Below are positions 8,508 to 17,691 of a stretch of 64,000 bases of DNA, piece by piece. The stretch spans positions 3,782,001-3,846,000 of the forward strand of contig NZ_CP050154.1 in the NCBI RefSeq assembly GCF_011617705.1. Reading direction: 5' to 3'. The translations under genes were made by a program, and so were the position numbers. Origin of the DNA: Brevibacterium limosum (GTDB lineage Bacteria > Actinomycetota > Actinomycetes > Actinomycetales > Brevibacteriaceae). Under the pieces are notes generated by a model. The model worked only from the letters and a program-made list of their open reading frames with translations. It did no database searches and had not been told where the DNA came from. The number at the start of each line of letters is the position of its first letter. Position 1 is the first letter of the stretch.

Positions 8508-8762
8508 TCAAGCGGGGTCGGCCACTCCGGGCTTCGGCTCGCTGCGCTTGACCGGTCCGTGCCTGCGCACGATCTCCTGAACGGCCTGCGAGGAGGTGCC
8601 GGCCGCCTCGGCGATCGCACCGAAGGTCGCACCTTCTTCACGGGCGCGCAGAATCGCCATCACATAGTCGGTGTTGATTTTCGAACGCTGTCGCGCGACC
8701 TTTCGGACGACTCCGACTAATGCAGTCTGATCAACTGTCAATTCACGAGCTCGACGAGACAT
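8508..8762 (-). CDS. Small helix-turn-helix protein
   Basis: The product has 84 residues and is basic. The middle part (MAILRAREEGATFGAIAEAA and then GTSSQAVQEIVRRHG) reads as a helix-turn-helix of the resolvase or sigma-region-4 type. The start at 8762 is preferred over upstream ATGs (8783, 8840) because AAGGGAAG lies upstream at good spacing. No partner gene is obvious. The role is unknown; DNA binding is inferred from the HTH pattern only. Confidence 0.6.
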   Translation of the reverse strand: MSRRARELTVDQTALVGVVRKVARQRSKINTDYVMAILRAREEGATFGAIAEAAGTSSQAVQEIVRRHGPVKRSEPKPGVADPA

Positions 8763-8906
8763 GGCTTCTTCCCTTGCATTCATGTAGTGGCCCGTTGCCA
8801 CGAATTGGTGTAGTCCCATTAGATACCACGAATATGTCAAGACGCCAAGAATTCCCGGATATAGGAACTCAGGCTACCGAGTAGCACCGTTCTGAGCATG
8901 TGAGAT

Positions 8907-8927
8907 AACGAACGCATAACGTTTGTT
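8907..8927. promoter_or_regulatory. Inverted repeat upstream of FAD/Fe-S dehydrogenase
   Basis: AACGAACG (8907-8914) and CGTTTGTT (8920-8927) form an 8-bp inverted repeat with one mismatch and a five-base spacer. It ends about 10 bases before the proposed start of the dehydrogenase gene. Its size and symmetry suit a dimeric repressor operator. No regulator is assigned. Confidence 0.4.
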
Positions 8928-8937
8928 GGAGTGGATG

Positions 8938-11900
8938 ATGACCGGCTCCCACGACTCCCGGGCGTGGAAGGGATCGATATTCCGGCAATCCAAGTGGCAG
9001 AATGCGGACATGACGACTATGGCCCATCCCACTGGAGCGAATCGGGCGACCGTCGACGAAGACGAGTCCCAGACGGCGCTTCCCACCACACTCGCCGAGA
9101 GGTTCCGCATCGCCGGCATCCGCGATTTCAGCATCGACGACACCGACCGTGCAGCGTACTCCTCCGATGCCTCGCTCTTCCGGCTCGTCCCCGCCGCCAT
9201 CGTCTTCCCCCACGACGAAGAAGAGGTGGCAGGTGTCCTCTCCATTGCGCGCCGCCTCGGTGTGCCCATCACCAGCCGTGGTGCGGGCACCTCGATCGCC
9301 GGCAACGCCATCGGCCGCGGCATCGTCTTCGACTTCTCCCGCCATATGAACGAGGTCATCGAACTCGCCCCGGAGGAGCAGTCGGCTTGGGTGCAGTCCG
9401 GTTGCATCCATGCCCACCTGCAGAAACAGGCGAAACCGCACGGTCTGCGCTTCGGCCCCGACCCCTCCACCCACACCCGGTGCACGATCGGCGGGATGAT
9501 CGGCAACAACGCCTGCGGCCCCAGGGCACTGGGCTACGGTCGCACGGGCGACAACATCCTGGAGCTGAAGATCATGCTCATCGACGGCACCGTCGTGACC
9601 CTCGACGACTCGGACGCCTCCACGACCTTCCCGCGACTGCACGAACTGATCGCTGCGAATCTCGGCACCATCCGCACGAACTTCGGCACGTTCTCCCGCC
9701 AGGTCTCCGGCTACGGACTCGAGTCCCTCCTGCCGGAGAACGGCTTCGATGTGCGCCGAGCCTTCGCCGGCACCGAAGGCACCTGGGGTGTCATCCTCGC
9801 CGCGAAGGTGCGCCTGGTCAAGGAGCCGAGCTTCACCTCGGCGGTGGTGCTCGGCTATGAGGATATGGTCGCCGCCGCCCACGATGCACCGCTGCTGGGG
9901 GACTTCCCCGTCGCCGCCTGCGAGGGCCTCGATTCGCGCATGCTTGCCCGGGTCATCGACACCAAGGGCGCCGAGGCGGTCCCGCCGCTGCCCGAGGGCG
10001 CGGGCTGGCTCGTCGTCGAACTCACCGGCGAGGACGAAGCCGCATTGGAGAAGGAGACTCAGCGCCTCATCGCCGAATCGAAGTCGCTCGATTCCGCGGT
10101 CCTCGGCCTTCAGGCGGCCGCAGAGGTGTGGGCGATCCGCGCCGATGGTGCCGGTCTGGTCTCACGCACCCCCGATGGGCGCGACGCCCATGCGGGGTGG
10201 GAGGATTCAGCGGTTCCGGTGGACCACCTCGGCGATTATCTGCATGACCTCATGGAGCTGCTCGAGGAACACGGGCTGTGGGCCATTCCCTATGGGCACT
10301 TCGGTGACGGCTGCCTGCACATGCGCGTGGATTTCCCGCTCGCGGACCCGAACGGTGGGCAGGTGATGCGCGATTTCATGGTCGCGGCCACCAAGCTCGT
10401 CGCCCGCTACGGCGGCTCGGTCTCCGGTGAGCATGGGGACGGTCGGGCGCGTTCCGAGCTGCTGCGCCTCATGTACACGCCGGCAGCTCTCGATCTGTTT
10501 GCCCAGGTGAAACGGCTCTTCGACCCTCGGCATCTGCTCAATCCCGGTGTCATCGTCGACCCGGATGCCCTCGACGAATCGGTCCGGCTGACCCAGCTGC
10601 CGCTGCGTCAGGAGCTGCCCGGGACCTTGGCGATGGCGTACGAAGGCGAATCCGCGGGCTTCGCCTCGGCGGTTCACCGATGCACCGGAGTCGGCAAGTG
10701 TCGTGCGGACTCGGCGGCCGGCGGCGACATCATGTGCCCGTCGTATCAGGCCACCCGGGATGAGCGGCATTCGACGCGGGGCCGCGCACGGGTGCTGCAG
10801 GAGATGGTGTCGGGGGATCTGCTCGAGCCGCGGTGGGACTCCCCCGAGGTGCACGAGGCCCTCGACCTGTGCCTGTCGTGCAAGGCCTGCGGCACCGAGT
10901 GCCCGACCGGCACGGACATGTCCACGTACAAGGCCGAAGTCCTCCACCAGACCTATAAGGGCAAGATCCGGCCGATGAAGCACTATTCGCTCGGTTTCCT
11001 CCCGCAGCTCGCCCGCCTCGTCACCCCGGTGGCGCCGGTGCTCAACCGGGTGTCGGGCCTGCCGGGGCTGACGACGCTGGCGAAGAAGATGGCTGGGATC
11101 GACGTCCGCCGGTCGATCCCGCAGTTCGCGGCCACGACGTTCAGGAAATGGTGGAACACCACCGCCGAGGCGGCACCCCCGTCACGTCCGACCGCCGAGG
11201 TGGTGCTGTTCGCCGATTCCTGGTCGAACCATTTCGCCCCGCGCATCCTCGCCGCGGCCGTCGCCGTGCTCGAACATGCCGGTGTGCACGTGCGGGTGAT
11301 CGATCAGACCGTGTGCTGCGGACTGCCGCTCATCTCCACCGGTCAGCTCGATGCGGCGAAGACGAATCTGTCGGAGACGATCACCGCTCTCGATGCCACC
11401 GGCGATGTGCCGATCATCGGCGTCGAGCCCTCATGCCTGGCCACGCTCAAGGACGATTCGCCCAAGCTCGTCGCCGATGAGGCGTCGAACCGAGTGGCCG
11501 GACGAGTGCAGACTCTCGCCCAGTACTTGCTGAGCATCGGCGCCGAACTGCCGGACCTGTCCGGAGTCGAGGCGCTCGTACAGCCGCACTGTCACCAGTC
11601 GGCGATCTTCGGCACCGCCGCGGACAGGGAACTGCTGGCCAGGACCGGAGCGAGCACCGAGTTCCTGGGCGGCTGCTGCGGTCTGGCCGGGAACTTCGGC
11701 GTCGAAGAAGGACACTTCGAGACCTCGGTCGCCGTCGCCGAGGTGGCTCTGCTGCCCGCGTTGCGCAATCGAAGGAAAGCAGGGGGTTCAGAGCCAGCAC
11801 CCGATTCCGGCGCACACGCCTCGTCGGTTGGCACGGCAGATGCTCCGCCGACCGGTTCGACGGAACCGGTCACGGCCGACCGGCTGCAGATCGTGCTGGC

Positions 11901-12006
11901 CGACGGGTATTCGTGCCGCACGCAGATCACGGATCTCAGTGACGCCGACGGCGTGTCGCTGGCCGAACTCCTCGCATGGGGATGGGAGCTGGAACCGCGG
12001 CGATAG
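8938..12006 (+). CDS. FAD-binding and Fe-S oxidoreductase (D-lactate / 2-hydroxyacid dehydrogenase-like)
   Basis: This large two-part enzyme of about 1022 residues resembles the YdiJ/Dld-type fusion. The N-terminal half is a PCMH-type FAD domain (RGAGTSIAGNAIGRG, then CTIGGMIGNNACGPRALGYG) plus the FAD-oxidase C domain (YGHFGDGCLHMRVDFPL, then GSVSGEHGDGRARSELL). The C-terminal half carries ferredoxin-type cysteines (LCLSCKACGTECPTGTDM) and two CCG modules (TVCCGLPL and GGCCGLAGNFG). The family oxidises a 2-hydroxy acid and passes electrons through Fe-S centres to the membrane quinone pool. A Ser/Pro/Gly-rich linker of about 35 residues interrupts the region after the second CCG. ATG at 8938 has GGAG six bases upstream; ATG at 9010 is the alternative. 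Confidence 0.85.
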   Translation: MTGSHDSRAWKGSIFRQSKWQNADMTTMAHPTGANRATVDEDESQTALPTTLAERFRIAGIRDFSIDDTDRAAYSSDASLFRLVPAAIVFPHDEEEVAGVLSIARRLGVPITSRGAGTSIAGNAIGRGIVFDFSRHMNEVIELAPEEQSAWVQSGCIHAHLQKQAKPHGLRFGPDPSTHTRCTIGGMIGNNACGPRALGYGRTGDNILELKIMLIDGTVVTLDDSDASTTFPRLHELIAANLGTIRTNFGTFSRQVSGYGLESLLPENGFDVRRAFAGTEGTWGVILAAKVRLVKEPSFTSAVVLGYEDMVAAAHDAPLLGDFPVAACEGLDSRMLARVIDTKGAEAVPPLPEGAGWLVVELTGEDEAALEKETQRLIAESKSLDSAVLGLQAAAEVWAIRADGAGLVSRTPDGRDAHAGWEDSAVPVDHLGDYLHDLMELLEEHGLWAIPYGHFGDGCLHMRVDFPLADPNGGQVMRDFMVAATKLVARYGGSVSGEHGDGRARSELLRLMYTPAALDLFAQVKRLFDPRHLLNPGVIVDPDALDESVRLTQLPLRQELPGTLAMAYEGESAGFASAVHRCTGVGKCRADSAAGGDIMCPSYQATRDERHSTRGRARVLQEMVSGDLLEPRWDSPEVHEALDLCLSCKACGTECPTGTDMSTYKAEVLHQTYKGKIRPMKHYSLGFLPQLARLVTPVAPVLNRVSGLPGLTTLAKKMAGIDVRRSIPQFAATTFRKWWNTTAEAAPPSRPTAEVVLFADSWSNHFAPRILAAAVAVLEHAGVHVRVIDQTVCCGLPLISTGQLDAAKTNLSETITALDATGDVPIIGVEPSCLATLKDDSPKLVADEASNRVAGRVQTLAQYLLSIGAELPDLSGVEALVQPHCHQSAIFGTAADRELLARTGASTEFLGGCCGLAGNFGVEEGHFETSVAVAEVALLPALRNRRKAGGSEPAPDSGAHASSVGTADAPPTGSTEPVTADRLQIVLADGYSCRTQITDLSDADGVSLAELLAWGWELEPRR

Positions 12007-12036
12007 GACCGGGGCCGGGACCGCCTCGGCGGGGTG

Positions 12037-12426
12037 TCAGGCCTTTGCGGTCAGCACCGGGACCTCGGCCTCGAGGAGGATGCGCTGTGCCTGCGAGCCG
12101 AGGATGAACTTCCCGATCGCCGAGCGTTTGCGCAGGCCGATGACGATGAGCTGGGCCTTGTACTCCTCGGCGAGGTCGTTGAGCGTGCCGGGCAGATCGT
12201 CTTCGTGATCGGGCTGGAGCACCTCGACCTCGATGTCCGACTCCTTGCCGAGGTCGACGATCCGTTTGATCTCGTCCTCACCGATCTCGGTCGGAGTCCC
12301 ACTGGCACCTCGTCGCTGTGAGTTGATCACGACGGCAGCGCTCGACCGCAGCTTGGCTTCTGCGAAACCTGCACGCAGAGCAGCCTCACCCTCGGGAGCG
12401 GGTAGGTAGCCAATGAGAATCGTCAT
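12037..12426 (-). CDS. Universal stress protein (UspA family)
   Basis: This is a single-domain Usp protein of 129 residues with the ATP-binding pattern near the C-terminus (VIGLRKRSAIGKFILGSQAQ, followed by RILLEAEVPVL). The N-terminal TILIGYLPAPEGEAALRAG is the usual first strand and helix. Such proteins are cytoplasmic dimers induced under stress, with roles that vary by species. It starts at ATG 12426 behind a G-rich stretch. It is separated from the WYL regulator by a family-A palindrome and seems to be transcribed alone. Confidence 0.88.
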   Translation of the reverse strand: MTILIGYLPAPEGEAALRAGFAEAKLRSSAAVVINSQRRGASGTPTEIGEDEIKRIVDLGKESDIEVEVLQPDHEDDLPGTLNDLAEEYKAQLIVIGLRKRSAIGKFILGSQAQRILLEAEVPVLTAKA

Positions 12427-12512
12427 GGCCCCCAGTATATGGACTCACCGATGATTCATTCACTTCGGGATCACGCTGCGGTCAGGTAGGCGCAACCCCC
12501 ATTGCCTCCCAT

Positions 12513-12574
12513 TTGCTACCCGACGGCGGCGCAGCAACCTCGCGCGAGGTTGCTGGGCCCCCGTCGGGTGGCAA
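12513..12574. repeat. Family-A palindromic element, copy 1
   Basis: This is a near-perfect palindrome of about 62 bp centred on CCTCGCGCGAGG (12538-12549), with arms reading inward from TTGCTACCCGACGGCGG and from the mirrored TTGCCACCCGACGGGGG. It begins directly after the stop codon of the minus-strand WYL regulator. It matches copies at 14321-14378, 36895-36952 and 38943-39003. As RNA it would fold into a very stable hairpin and may act as a terminator. Confidence 0.9.
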
Positions 12575-13540
12575 TTAGGGCGTTGAGGCGTCGACGACCG
12601 CTTGCGCTCTCGCCGCGTGGTCACGCAGGGAGTCGATGAGCTCCGGCGGGTGGAGCACCTCGATCTCGGCAGGGATGCCGGCCAGGGTGGCCGCGACCCA
12701 TCTGAGGTCCCAGAATCCGCAGGTGATGCGTGCACCGTCGGCCGCCTCGGTGATGGTGGCACTCCGGGTGGGGAACCATTCCTTCGCTTCCTGCGCCGAG
12801 GCGGCCGTGCGCAGAACGACGGTGTGCGGATACGCGGTGGTGGTGACGGCGGCGGAGACGGCCGCCTCGGCGTCGGGGTGCTCCCGCGAGGTGACGTTCA
12901 GCGTCGTCGCGTGGACCTGGCTCATCCGGTCGAGGCGGAAGACCCGGTGGTCATCGCGGTCGAGGTCGAAGGCGAAGAGATACCAGTGCGCGCCGAAGAC
13001 GACGAGGCGGATCGGTTCCACCCGGCGAGGGGACGAGGTGTGCTCGTCGGCCTCAGTTCGTCGCGTCTTCCGGTAGTCGAAGGTCGCGATCGTCGAAGCA
13101 TTGATCGCCGAGGCGAGGGCGATGAGCGCGCCGATGTCGACTCCGGGGACATTTCCTTCGGACACGGACACTGCGGCCGCGATATCCGCGACGGTCGCCC
13201 GCATCGCAGCCGGGAGCATCGCCTGCAGCTTCGTCGTCGCCGAATCCGCATATTCGGTGTCCAGACCGGCCCCGCGCAGCAGTGCCAGGCCGACCGCGGT
13301 GGCCAGCGCCTCCCCCGCCTCGAGCTGCAGCGGCGGCAGCACTGTCCGCGATTCGGCGCGGTAGCCCCCGGCGAGACCGGGAATCGACGAGATGATGTAG
13401 CCGAGCTCGCGCAGCGCGGCGATATCGCGGCGGACAGTTCGCGGGGTGACGTCGAAGCGAGCGGCGAGTTCGGCGGCGGTGTACGCACGGCCGGAGGCGA
13501 ACAGGCTGAGCAGGCTCAAGAGCCTCGTCTCCGACCGCAT
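12575..13540 (-). CDS. WYL-domain transcriptional regulator (YafY family)
   Basis: This is a DNA-binding regulator of 321 residues. Residues 1-60 form a DeoR/HTH_11 winged helix (YTAAELAARFDVTPRTVRRD). A WYL domain follows from about residue 140, with HWYLFAFDLDRDDHRVFRLD carrying the defining residues, and a WCX-like C-terminal extension ends the protein. WYL proteins sense ligands, sometimes nucleic acids, and control neighbouring genes. It is divergent from the DinB-like gene, with a perfect operator-like palindrome at 13597-13615 between them. Two direct 14-base repeats (GTGGAATCCATYCA) at 13553-13566 and 13568-13581 lie just upstream of its ATG. Autoregulation is inferred. Confidence 0.88.
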   Translation of the reverse strand: MRSETRLLSLLSLFASGRAYTAAELAARFDVTPRTVRRDIAALRELGYIISSIPGLAGGYRAESRTVLPPLQLEAGEALATAVGLALLRGAGLDTEYADSATTKLQAMLPAAMRATVADIAAAVSVSEGNVPGVDIGALIALASAINASTIATFDYRKTRRTEADEHTSSPRRVEPIRLVVFGAHWYLFAFDLDRDDHRVFRLDRMSQVHATTLNVTSREHPDAEAAVSAAVTTTAYPHTVVLRTAASAQEAKEWFPTRSATITEAADGARITCGFWDLRWVAATLAGIPAEIEVLHPPELIDSLRDHAARAQAVVDASTP

Positions 13541-13596
13541 GGCACCTCCACGTGGAATCCATCCAAGTGGAATCCATTCACACTGACTTCTTGATG

Positions 13597-13615
13597 CGGA
13601 CAGTATATGTCCGCA
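13597..13615. promoter_or_regulatory. Operator-like palindrome between WYL regulator and DinB-like gene
   Basis: GCGGACA (13597-13603) and TGTCCGC (13609-13615) are perfect 7-bp arms around a five-base spacer (GTATA). The site lies in the divergent intergenic region and is the best candidate binding site for the WYL regulator. Confidence 0.55.
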
Positions 13616-13695
13616 GATGATCAGAGGATGGGATCACCGACGCAGCGATCCGACTGCGTCGACCGTGCCAGGCGGAGACCTCACAAGGAGAGACC

Positions 13696-14298
13696 ATGCC
13701 GTTCTTCACCCCGACCGTTACGACCGAAGCCGATTCCGCATTCACCTTCATGGCCCAGCAGTGCACTCAGCTGCGCCTGACCGCCCGCGGCCTGAGCGAT
13801 GAGCAGGCCCGGTCCGCTCCGACAGCGAGTCCGCTGAGCATCGCGGGGCTCATCGCCCATGTCGCACAGGTCCTCAACGGCTGGCTGCAGATGGTCAAGG
13901 AACCCGATCAGAAGCTCAGCGTCGATGACTTTCCTGCCATCAATGCCCGGATCGGCCTGACGGAGATGTACGACGGGTCGACTCTGCCCGATCTCGACAT
14001 CGCCGATGTGCTGACCGCCTTCGATCGCGCCGTGGACGAGCTCGAAGACACGCGTCGAGTCGTCGCCGAGAAGAACACCGACCTCGGCGCCGAGGTGGCC
14101 GAGCTCGACAATCCGTGGATGCCCGACGACTTCGATATGAGCGTGCGCTGGATCCTCTGGCACCTGGCCACGGAGATCGCACGGCACGCCGGTCACGCGG
14201 ACATCATCCGTGAGTCGATCGACGGTGCGATCGCCTACCAGCTCAACGCCGAGGCCGACGGTGAACCATGGCCGCCCGAGGGCATGGACTGGAGCTGA
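13696..14298 (+). CDS. DinB-like / mycothiol-dependent maleylpyruvate isomerase-like protein
   Basis: This is a four-helix-bundle protein of 200 residues from the DinB/MDMPI superfamily. The metal-site histidines fit SIAGLIAHVAQVLNGWL (first His) and RWILWHLATEIARHAGHADI (later His residues). The C-terminal GEPWPPEGMDW is frequent in the actinobacterial DUF664 subgroup. Members are thiol-dependent transferases or of unknown function; many use mycothiol in actinobacteria. The start at 13696 is supported by AAGGAG. It is divergent from the WYL regulator, which probably controls it. No substrate can be named. Confidence 0.8.
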   Translation: MPFFTPTVTTEADSAFTFMAQQCTQLRLTARGLSDEQARSAPTASPLSIAGLIAHVAQVLNGWLQMVKEPDQKLSVDDFPAINARIGLTEMYDGSTLPDLDIADVLTAFDRAVDELEDTRRVVAEKNTDLGAEVAELDNPWMPDDFDMSVRWILWHLATEIARHAGHADIIRESIDGAIAYQLNAEADGEPWPPEGMDWS

Positions 14299-14320
14299 GT
14301 CCCCACAGACTCCCTCCAGA

Positions 14321-14378
14321 ACTACCTGACGGCGGCCCAGCAACCTCGCGCGAGGTTGCTGGGCCGCCGTCGGGTAGT
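14321..14378. repeat. Family-A palindromic element, copy 2
   Basis: This 58-bp palindrome is centred on CCTCGCGCGAGG (14344-14355) with arms ACTACCTGACGGCGGCCCAG and its near-complement. It sits between two convergent genes (the DinB-like gene and aceB) within about 25 bases of each stop codon. That position suits a bidirectional terminator. Confidence 0.9.
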
Positions 14379-14383
14379 AGTTG

Positions 14384-15991
14384 TTAGGCTACGAAGGCTT
14401 CGCTGGCCTTCGACACCCGGTCGACCAAGTGGTCGGTGTAGGCCGGCATGGTGAGGAACTCGGCGAACTCCTCGCCCAGCGCCGTCTCCCGGAAGATCTC
14501 CACGGCCTCGTCGAAGTGGTCGTCGGCGCGACGCTCCATGCCCGCCAGCTCCTCGCCGAGGTAGCGCTCCACCAGACGCGAGGTCAGCTGCTGGCCGTTG
14601 TCCAGGGCCACCTCGTGACGGAGCCACTGCCAGATCTGCGAGCGGCAGATCTCGGCCGTCGACACGTCTTCGAGCTGGTTCTCCAGAGCCACGTGCCCAT
14701 TGCCGCCGAGCCATTCGTTCATGTATCCGATGGCCACGCGGATGTTCACCCGCACGCCCTCTTCGGTCACGATCGGTTCGAGACCGGTGATGTCGAGGAT
14801 GTTCTCGCTGGTCACCTGCACATCCGGGCGCTTGTTCTCCAGCTGGTGCGGCTCCGATCCCAGAGCGGCGTCGAACACGGCCAGAGCCGCCGGAACCAGA
14901 GCCGGATCGGCCACCCAGGTGCCGTCGAAGCCCTGCCAGGCCTCGCGGGCCTTGTCCTCACGCATGCGCTCGAACTCGGCGGCCACGAACTCCTGGTCCG
15001 GGTGGTCGGCCATGAGGTTGGACATGGTGCCGATCGCGTGTGCTCCGCGGCGGTGGCAGGTGGCCACGAGGCGATCGGTGAAGGCCTTCATCAGCGGCAG
15101 GTCCATCGTCAGACGCTCGCGGTCGGGCAGAACGTAGTCGGTGGTGTTGCGCAGGTTCTTCACCACGGAGAACAGGTAGTCCCAGCCGGCGGCTTCGAGG
15201 CCGGCGCAGTGGTCACGCAGCTCGAAGAGGATCTCTTCCATCTGGAACACAGCGGTGATCGTCTCGATGTGCGCGGTGGCCCGGATGGTGCCCTGCTCGA
15301 TGCCGAGCATGTTCTGTGCGCTGACGAAGACCTTGTTCCACAGGCGTGCTTCCTGCGAGGACTCGAGCTTCGGCAGGTAGAAGTACGGGCCGGAACCGTT
15401 GTCGATGAGGTGGCGGGCATTGTGGAAGAAATACAGACCGAAGTCGACCAGCGCTCCGGAGGTCGAGAATTCCTGGCCGTTGTCATCGACGTAGATCAGG
15501 TGCTTCTCGGGCAGGTGCCAACCGCGGGGGCGCAGTCCGATGGTCGGCTGGTTGTCGTTGTTGACGCCGGGCAGCTGTCCGCGGATCGCGCGGAACAGAT
15601 TGACCTGTCCGCCGATGATGTTGGCCCAGGTGGGGCTCGTCGCGTCTTCGAGGTCGGCCAGCCACACCTTCGCCTGCGAGTTCAGTGCGGCCACGACTTC
15701 GTCTTCGGTGACCGGACCGGTGAGCTCCACGCGGCGGTCTTCGAGGCCGGGGGCGCCGGCGGATCCGGCGACCGACCAGGAGCGGTCGGCGCGGATGCGG
15801 GCGGTCTCGGGCTTGAAACGGGGGAGGGTGCCGCCGTTCATCTCGGCCGCGCGGACCCGGCGCGTGCGCAGCAGGTCGCTGATGGTGCCGGCGAACTCGT
15901 CGTGGAGCTTGGCGATGAACGTCAGGGCAGGCTCCGAAAGGACGGTGCCGAAGCCGGTTTCGAGCGGCGCGTTGATCTTGATGTAAGACAT
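14384..15991 (-). CDS. aceB: Malate synthase A
   Basis: This cytoplasmic enzyme condenses glyoxylate with acetyl-CoA to malate, the second step of the glyoxylate shunt. The 535 residues match the MSA class in length. Clear landmarks are VWLADLEDATSPTWANIIGG, TIGLRPRGWHLPEKHL and RATAHIETITAVFQMEEILF, which contain the active-site acid and arginine residues, and the C-terminal YLGEELAGMERRADDHFDEA. The start at 15991 has GAGGAG eight bases upstream. It lies 242 bases downstream of aceA on the same strand, and a RamB-like half-motif sits in that gap, so it may have its own promoter. Confidence 0.97.
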   Translation of the reverse strand: MSYIKINAPLETGFGTVLSEPALTFIAKLHDEFAGTISDLLRTRRVRAAEMNGGTLPRFKPETARIRADRSWSVAGSAGAPGLEDRRVELTGPVTEDEVVAALNSQAKVWLADLEDATSPTWANIIGGQVNLFRAIRGQLPGVNNDNQPTIGLRPRGWHLPEKHLIYVDDNGQEFSTSGALVDFGLYFFHNARHLIDNGSGPYFYLPKLESSQEARLWNKVFVSAQNMLGIEQGTIRATAHIETITAVFQMEEILFELRDHCAGLEAAGWDYLFSVVKNLRNTTDYVLPDRERLTMDLPLMKAFTDRLVATCHRRGAHAIGTMSNLMADHPDQEFVAAEFERMREDKAREAWQGFDGTWVADPALVPAALAVFDAALGSEPHQLENKRPDVQVTSENILDITGLEPIVTEEGVRVNIRVAIGYMNEWLGGNGHVALENQLEDVSTAEICRSQIWQWLRHEVALDNGQQLTSRLVERYLGEELAGMERRADDHFDEAVEIFRETALGEEFAEFLTMPAYTDHLVDRVSKASEAFVA

Positions 15992-16158
15992 GGGCTTCTC
16001 CTCACCCGTCGTAGTGTGTGCCTGGAATGTGCGGCTTGGGTCTGTGGGTGATCCTCGCCGAGGCGGCTCTGCGTGATCGTGAGCGTCCCGGTGGGATCGT
16101 GGCGGGGTTCGATGTCATCTGTGGTGTGACGGAGCGGATCGACAATGCAAACCCCGTG

Positions 16159-16168
16159 AAAACTTTGC
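16159..16168. promoter_or_regulatory. RamB-like motif between aceA and aceB
   Basis: AAAACTTTGC resembles the RamB recognition motif described in corynebacteria (AA/GAACTTTGCAAA), matching its first ten positions. It lies in the 242-base aceA-aceB gap. A divergently transcribed ramB homologue lies 1.5 kb away. The match is short and could be chance. Confidence 0.35.
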
Positions 16169-16233
16169 CGATCCGCCCCGAGTTCCTGGTGGGTCCGTCC
16201 CCGCCGGTCAGCAGGGTGAGAACCCGGTGCGGC

Positions 16234-17544
16234 TCAGCTGAACTGAGCGGTTTCGGTGGAGCCCTTCAGAGCCGTGGTCGAGGACTCCGGGTTGAGTGCG
16301 GTCGAGACCAGGTCGAAGTAGCCGGTGCCGACCTCGCGCTGGTGGCGAGTCGCGGTGTAGCCGCGGTCCTCGGCGGCGAACTCGCGTTCCTGCAGCTCGA
16401 CGTAGGCCTTCATCTGCTCACGGGCGTAGCCGTGGGCCAGATCGAACATCGAGTAGTTCAGGGCGTGGAAGCCGGCCAGGGTGATGAACTGGAACTTGTA
16501 GCCCATGGCTCCGAGCTCGCGCTGGAACTTCGCGATGGTGGCATCGTCGAGGTGCTTCCTCCAGTTGAACGACGGCGAGCAGTTGTAGGCCAGCATCTGG
16601 TCCGGGTACTCCGCGTGGATCGCGTCGGCGAATTCCTTCGCTGCTCCGAGGTCGGGCGTGGAGGTCTCCATCCAGAGCAGATCCGCGTAGGGAGCGAAGG
16701 ACAGACCGCGGGCGATGCCCGCTTCGATGCCGTTGCGGATCTTGTAGAAGCCCTCGGAGGTGCGCTCACCGGTGACGAACTGCTGATCGCGCTCGTCGAT
16801 GTCCGAGGTCATCAGCGTGGCCGCTTCGGCGTCGGTGCGGGCGATGACGAGGCTGGGCACGTTCTCGACGTCGGCAGCCAGGCGCGCTGCGTTCAGCGTG
16901 CGGATGTGCTGCGATGTTGGAACGAGGACCTTGCCGCCGAGGTGGCCGCACTTCTTCTCGGAACCGAGCTGATCCTCGAAGTGCACACCGGCAGCGCCGG
17001 CGGCGATCATCGAACGCATGAGCTCGTAGACGTTGATCGAACCGCCGAAGCCTGCTTCCGCGTCGGCCACGATCGGAGCGAACCAGTCATCGACCTGCTT
17101 GTTGCCTTCCGAGGTCTCGATCTGGTCGGCGCGCATCAGCGCGTTGTTGATGCGGCGGACGACCTGCGGCACCGAGTTGGCCGGGTAGATCGACTGGTCG
17201 GGGTAGGTCTGTCCGGCGGCGTTCGCGTCGGCGGCGACCTGCCAACCGGAGAGGTAGATGGCGTTGAGGCCGGCCTTGACCTGTTCGACGGCCTGGTTGC
17301 CGGTCAGCGCACCGAGAGCGTTGACGTATTCGCCCGACTTGATGTCGCTCGAGCTGATCTGCTTCCAGAGGCGCTCGGCACCGTGACGAGCCAGCGTGTG
17401 CTCCTCGATCAGGGAACCGCGCAGTTTGACGACATCCTCGGGCTCGTAGTCGCGAGCGATTCCCGACCAGCGGGCGTTGGTGGCCCAGTCGCGGCGGATG
17501 GCTTCAGCATCGTGCAAGCTGTTCTGCGTGGTGTTCTCAGTCAT
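16234..17544 (-). CDS. aceA: Isocitrate lyase
   Basis: This enzyme splits isocitrate into glyoxylate and succinate, opening the glyoxylate shunt for growth on acetate, fatty acids and other two-carbon sources. The product has 436 residues, the usual bacterial length. The catalytic Cys is in the signature [19 protein letters not shown], with [20 protein letters not shown] and [14 protein letters not shown] just before it. ATG at 17544 was chosen over 17616 because AGAAGG lies just upstream and it gives the standard N-terminus. It is divergent from ramB, and the gap carries operator-like inverted repeats. Confidence 0.97.
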   Translation of the reverse strand: MTENTTQNSLHDAEAIRRDWATNARWSGIARDYEPEDVVKLRGSLIEEHTLARHGAERLWKQISSSDIKSGEYVNALGALTGNQAVEQVKAGLNAIYLSGWQVAADANAAGQTYPDQSIYPANSVPQVVRRINNALMRADQIETSEGNKQVDDWFAPIVADAEAGFGGSINVYELMRSMIAAGAAGVHFEDQLGSEKKCGHLGGKVLVPTSQHIRTLNAARLAADVENVPSLVIARTDAEAATLMTSDIDERDQQFVTGERTSEGFYKIRNGIEAGIARGLSFAPYADLLWMETSTPDLGAAKEFADAIHAEYPDQMLAYNCSPSFNWRKHLDDATIAKFQRELGAMGYKFQFITLAGFHALNYSMFDLAHGYAREQMKAYVELQEREFAAEDRGYTATRHQREVGTGYFDLVSTALNPESSTTALKGSTETAQFS

Positions 17545-17611
17545 TGTCCTTCTCTTTCCGGATCTGTCGGGGTCGTTGATGTATCCAGTCTGCGGGGGCC
17601 GCAAGGGCTCT

Positions 17612-17626
17612 CGCATTGAAAATGCG
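17612..17626. promoter_or_regulatory. Palindrome in the aceA-ramB intergenic region
   Basis: CGCATT and AATGCG form perfect 6-bp arms around a three-base centre, about 70 bases upstream of the aceA start. It is an operator candidate for a regulator of aceA; which protein binds is unknown. Confidence 0.4.
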
Positions 17627-17636
17627 TAAGAATAAT

Positions 17637-17666
17637 CGCGATATTTCCGGTTTCAGAAATTTCGCG
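17637..17666. promoter_or_regulatory. Long inverted repeat in the aceA-ramB intergenic region
   Basis: CGCGATATTTC (17637-17647) and GAAATTTCGCG (17656-17666) pair at 10 of 11 positions with an eight-base spacer. It lies midway between the divergent aceA and ramB starts, where it could control both. Confidence 0.45.
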
Positions 17667-17691
17667 GTTCTGTCATACTGATTTTCAATCG

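Noticed and set aside
14381..17619. Two long plus-strand frames (556 and 533 codons) opposite aceB and aceA
   Set aside because: Both mirror conserved enzyme genes and lack start signals or family motifs.
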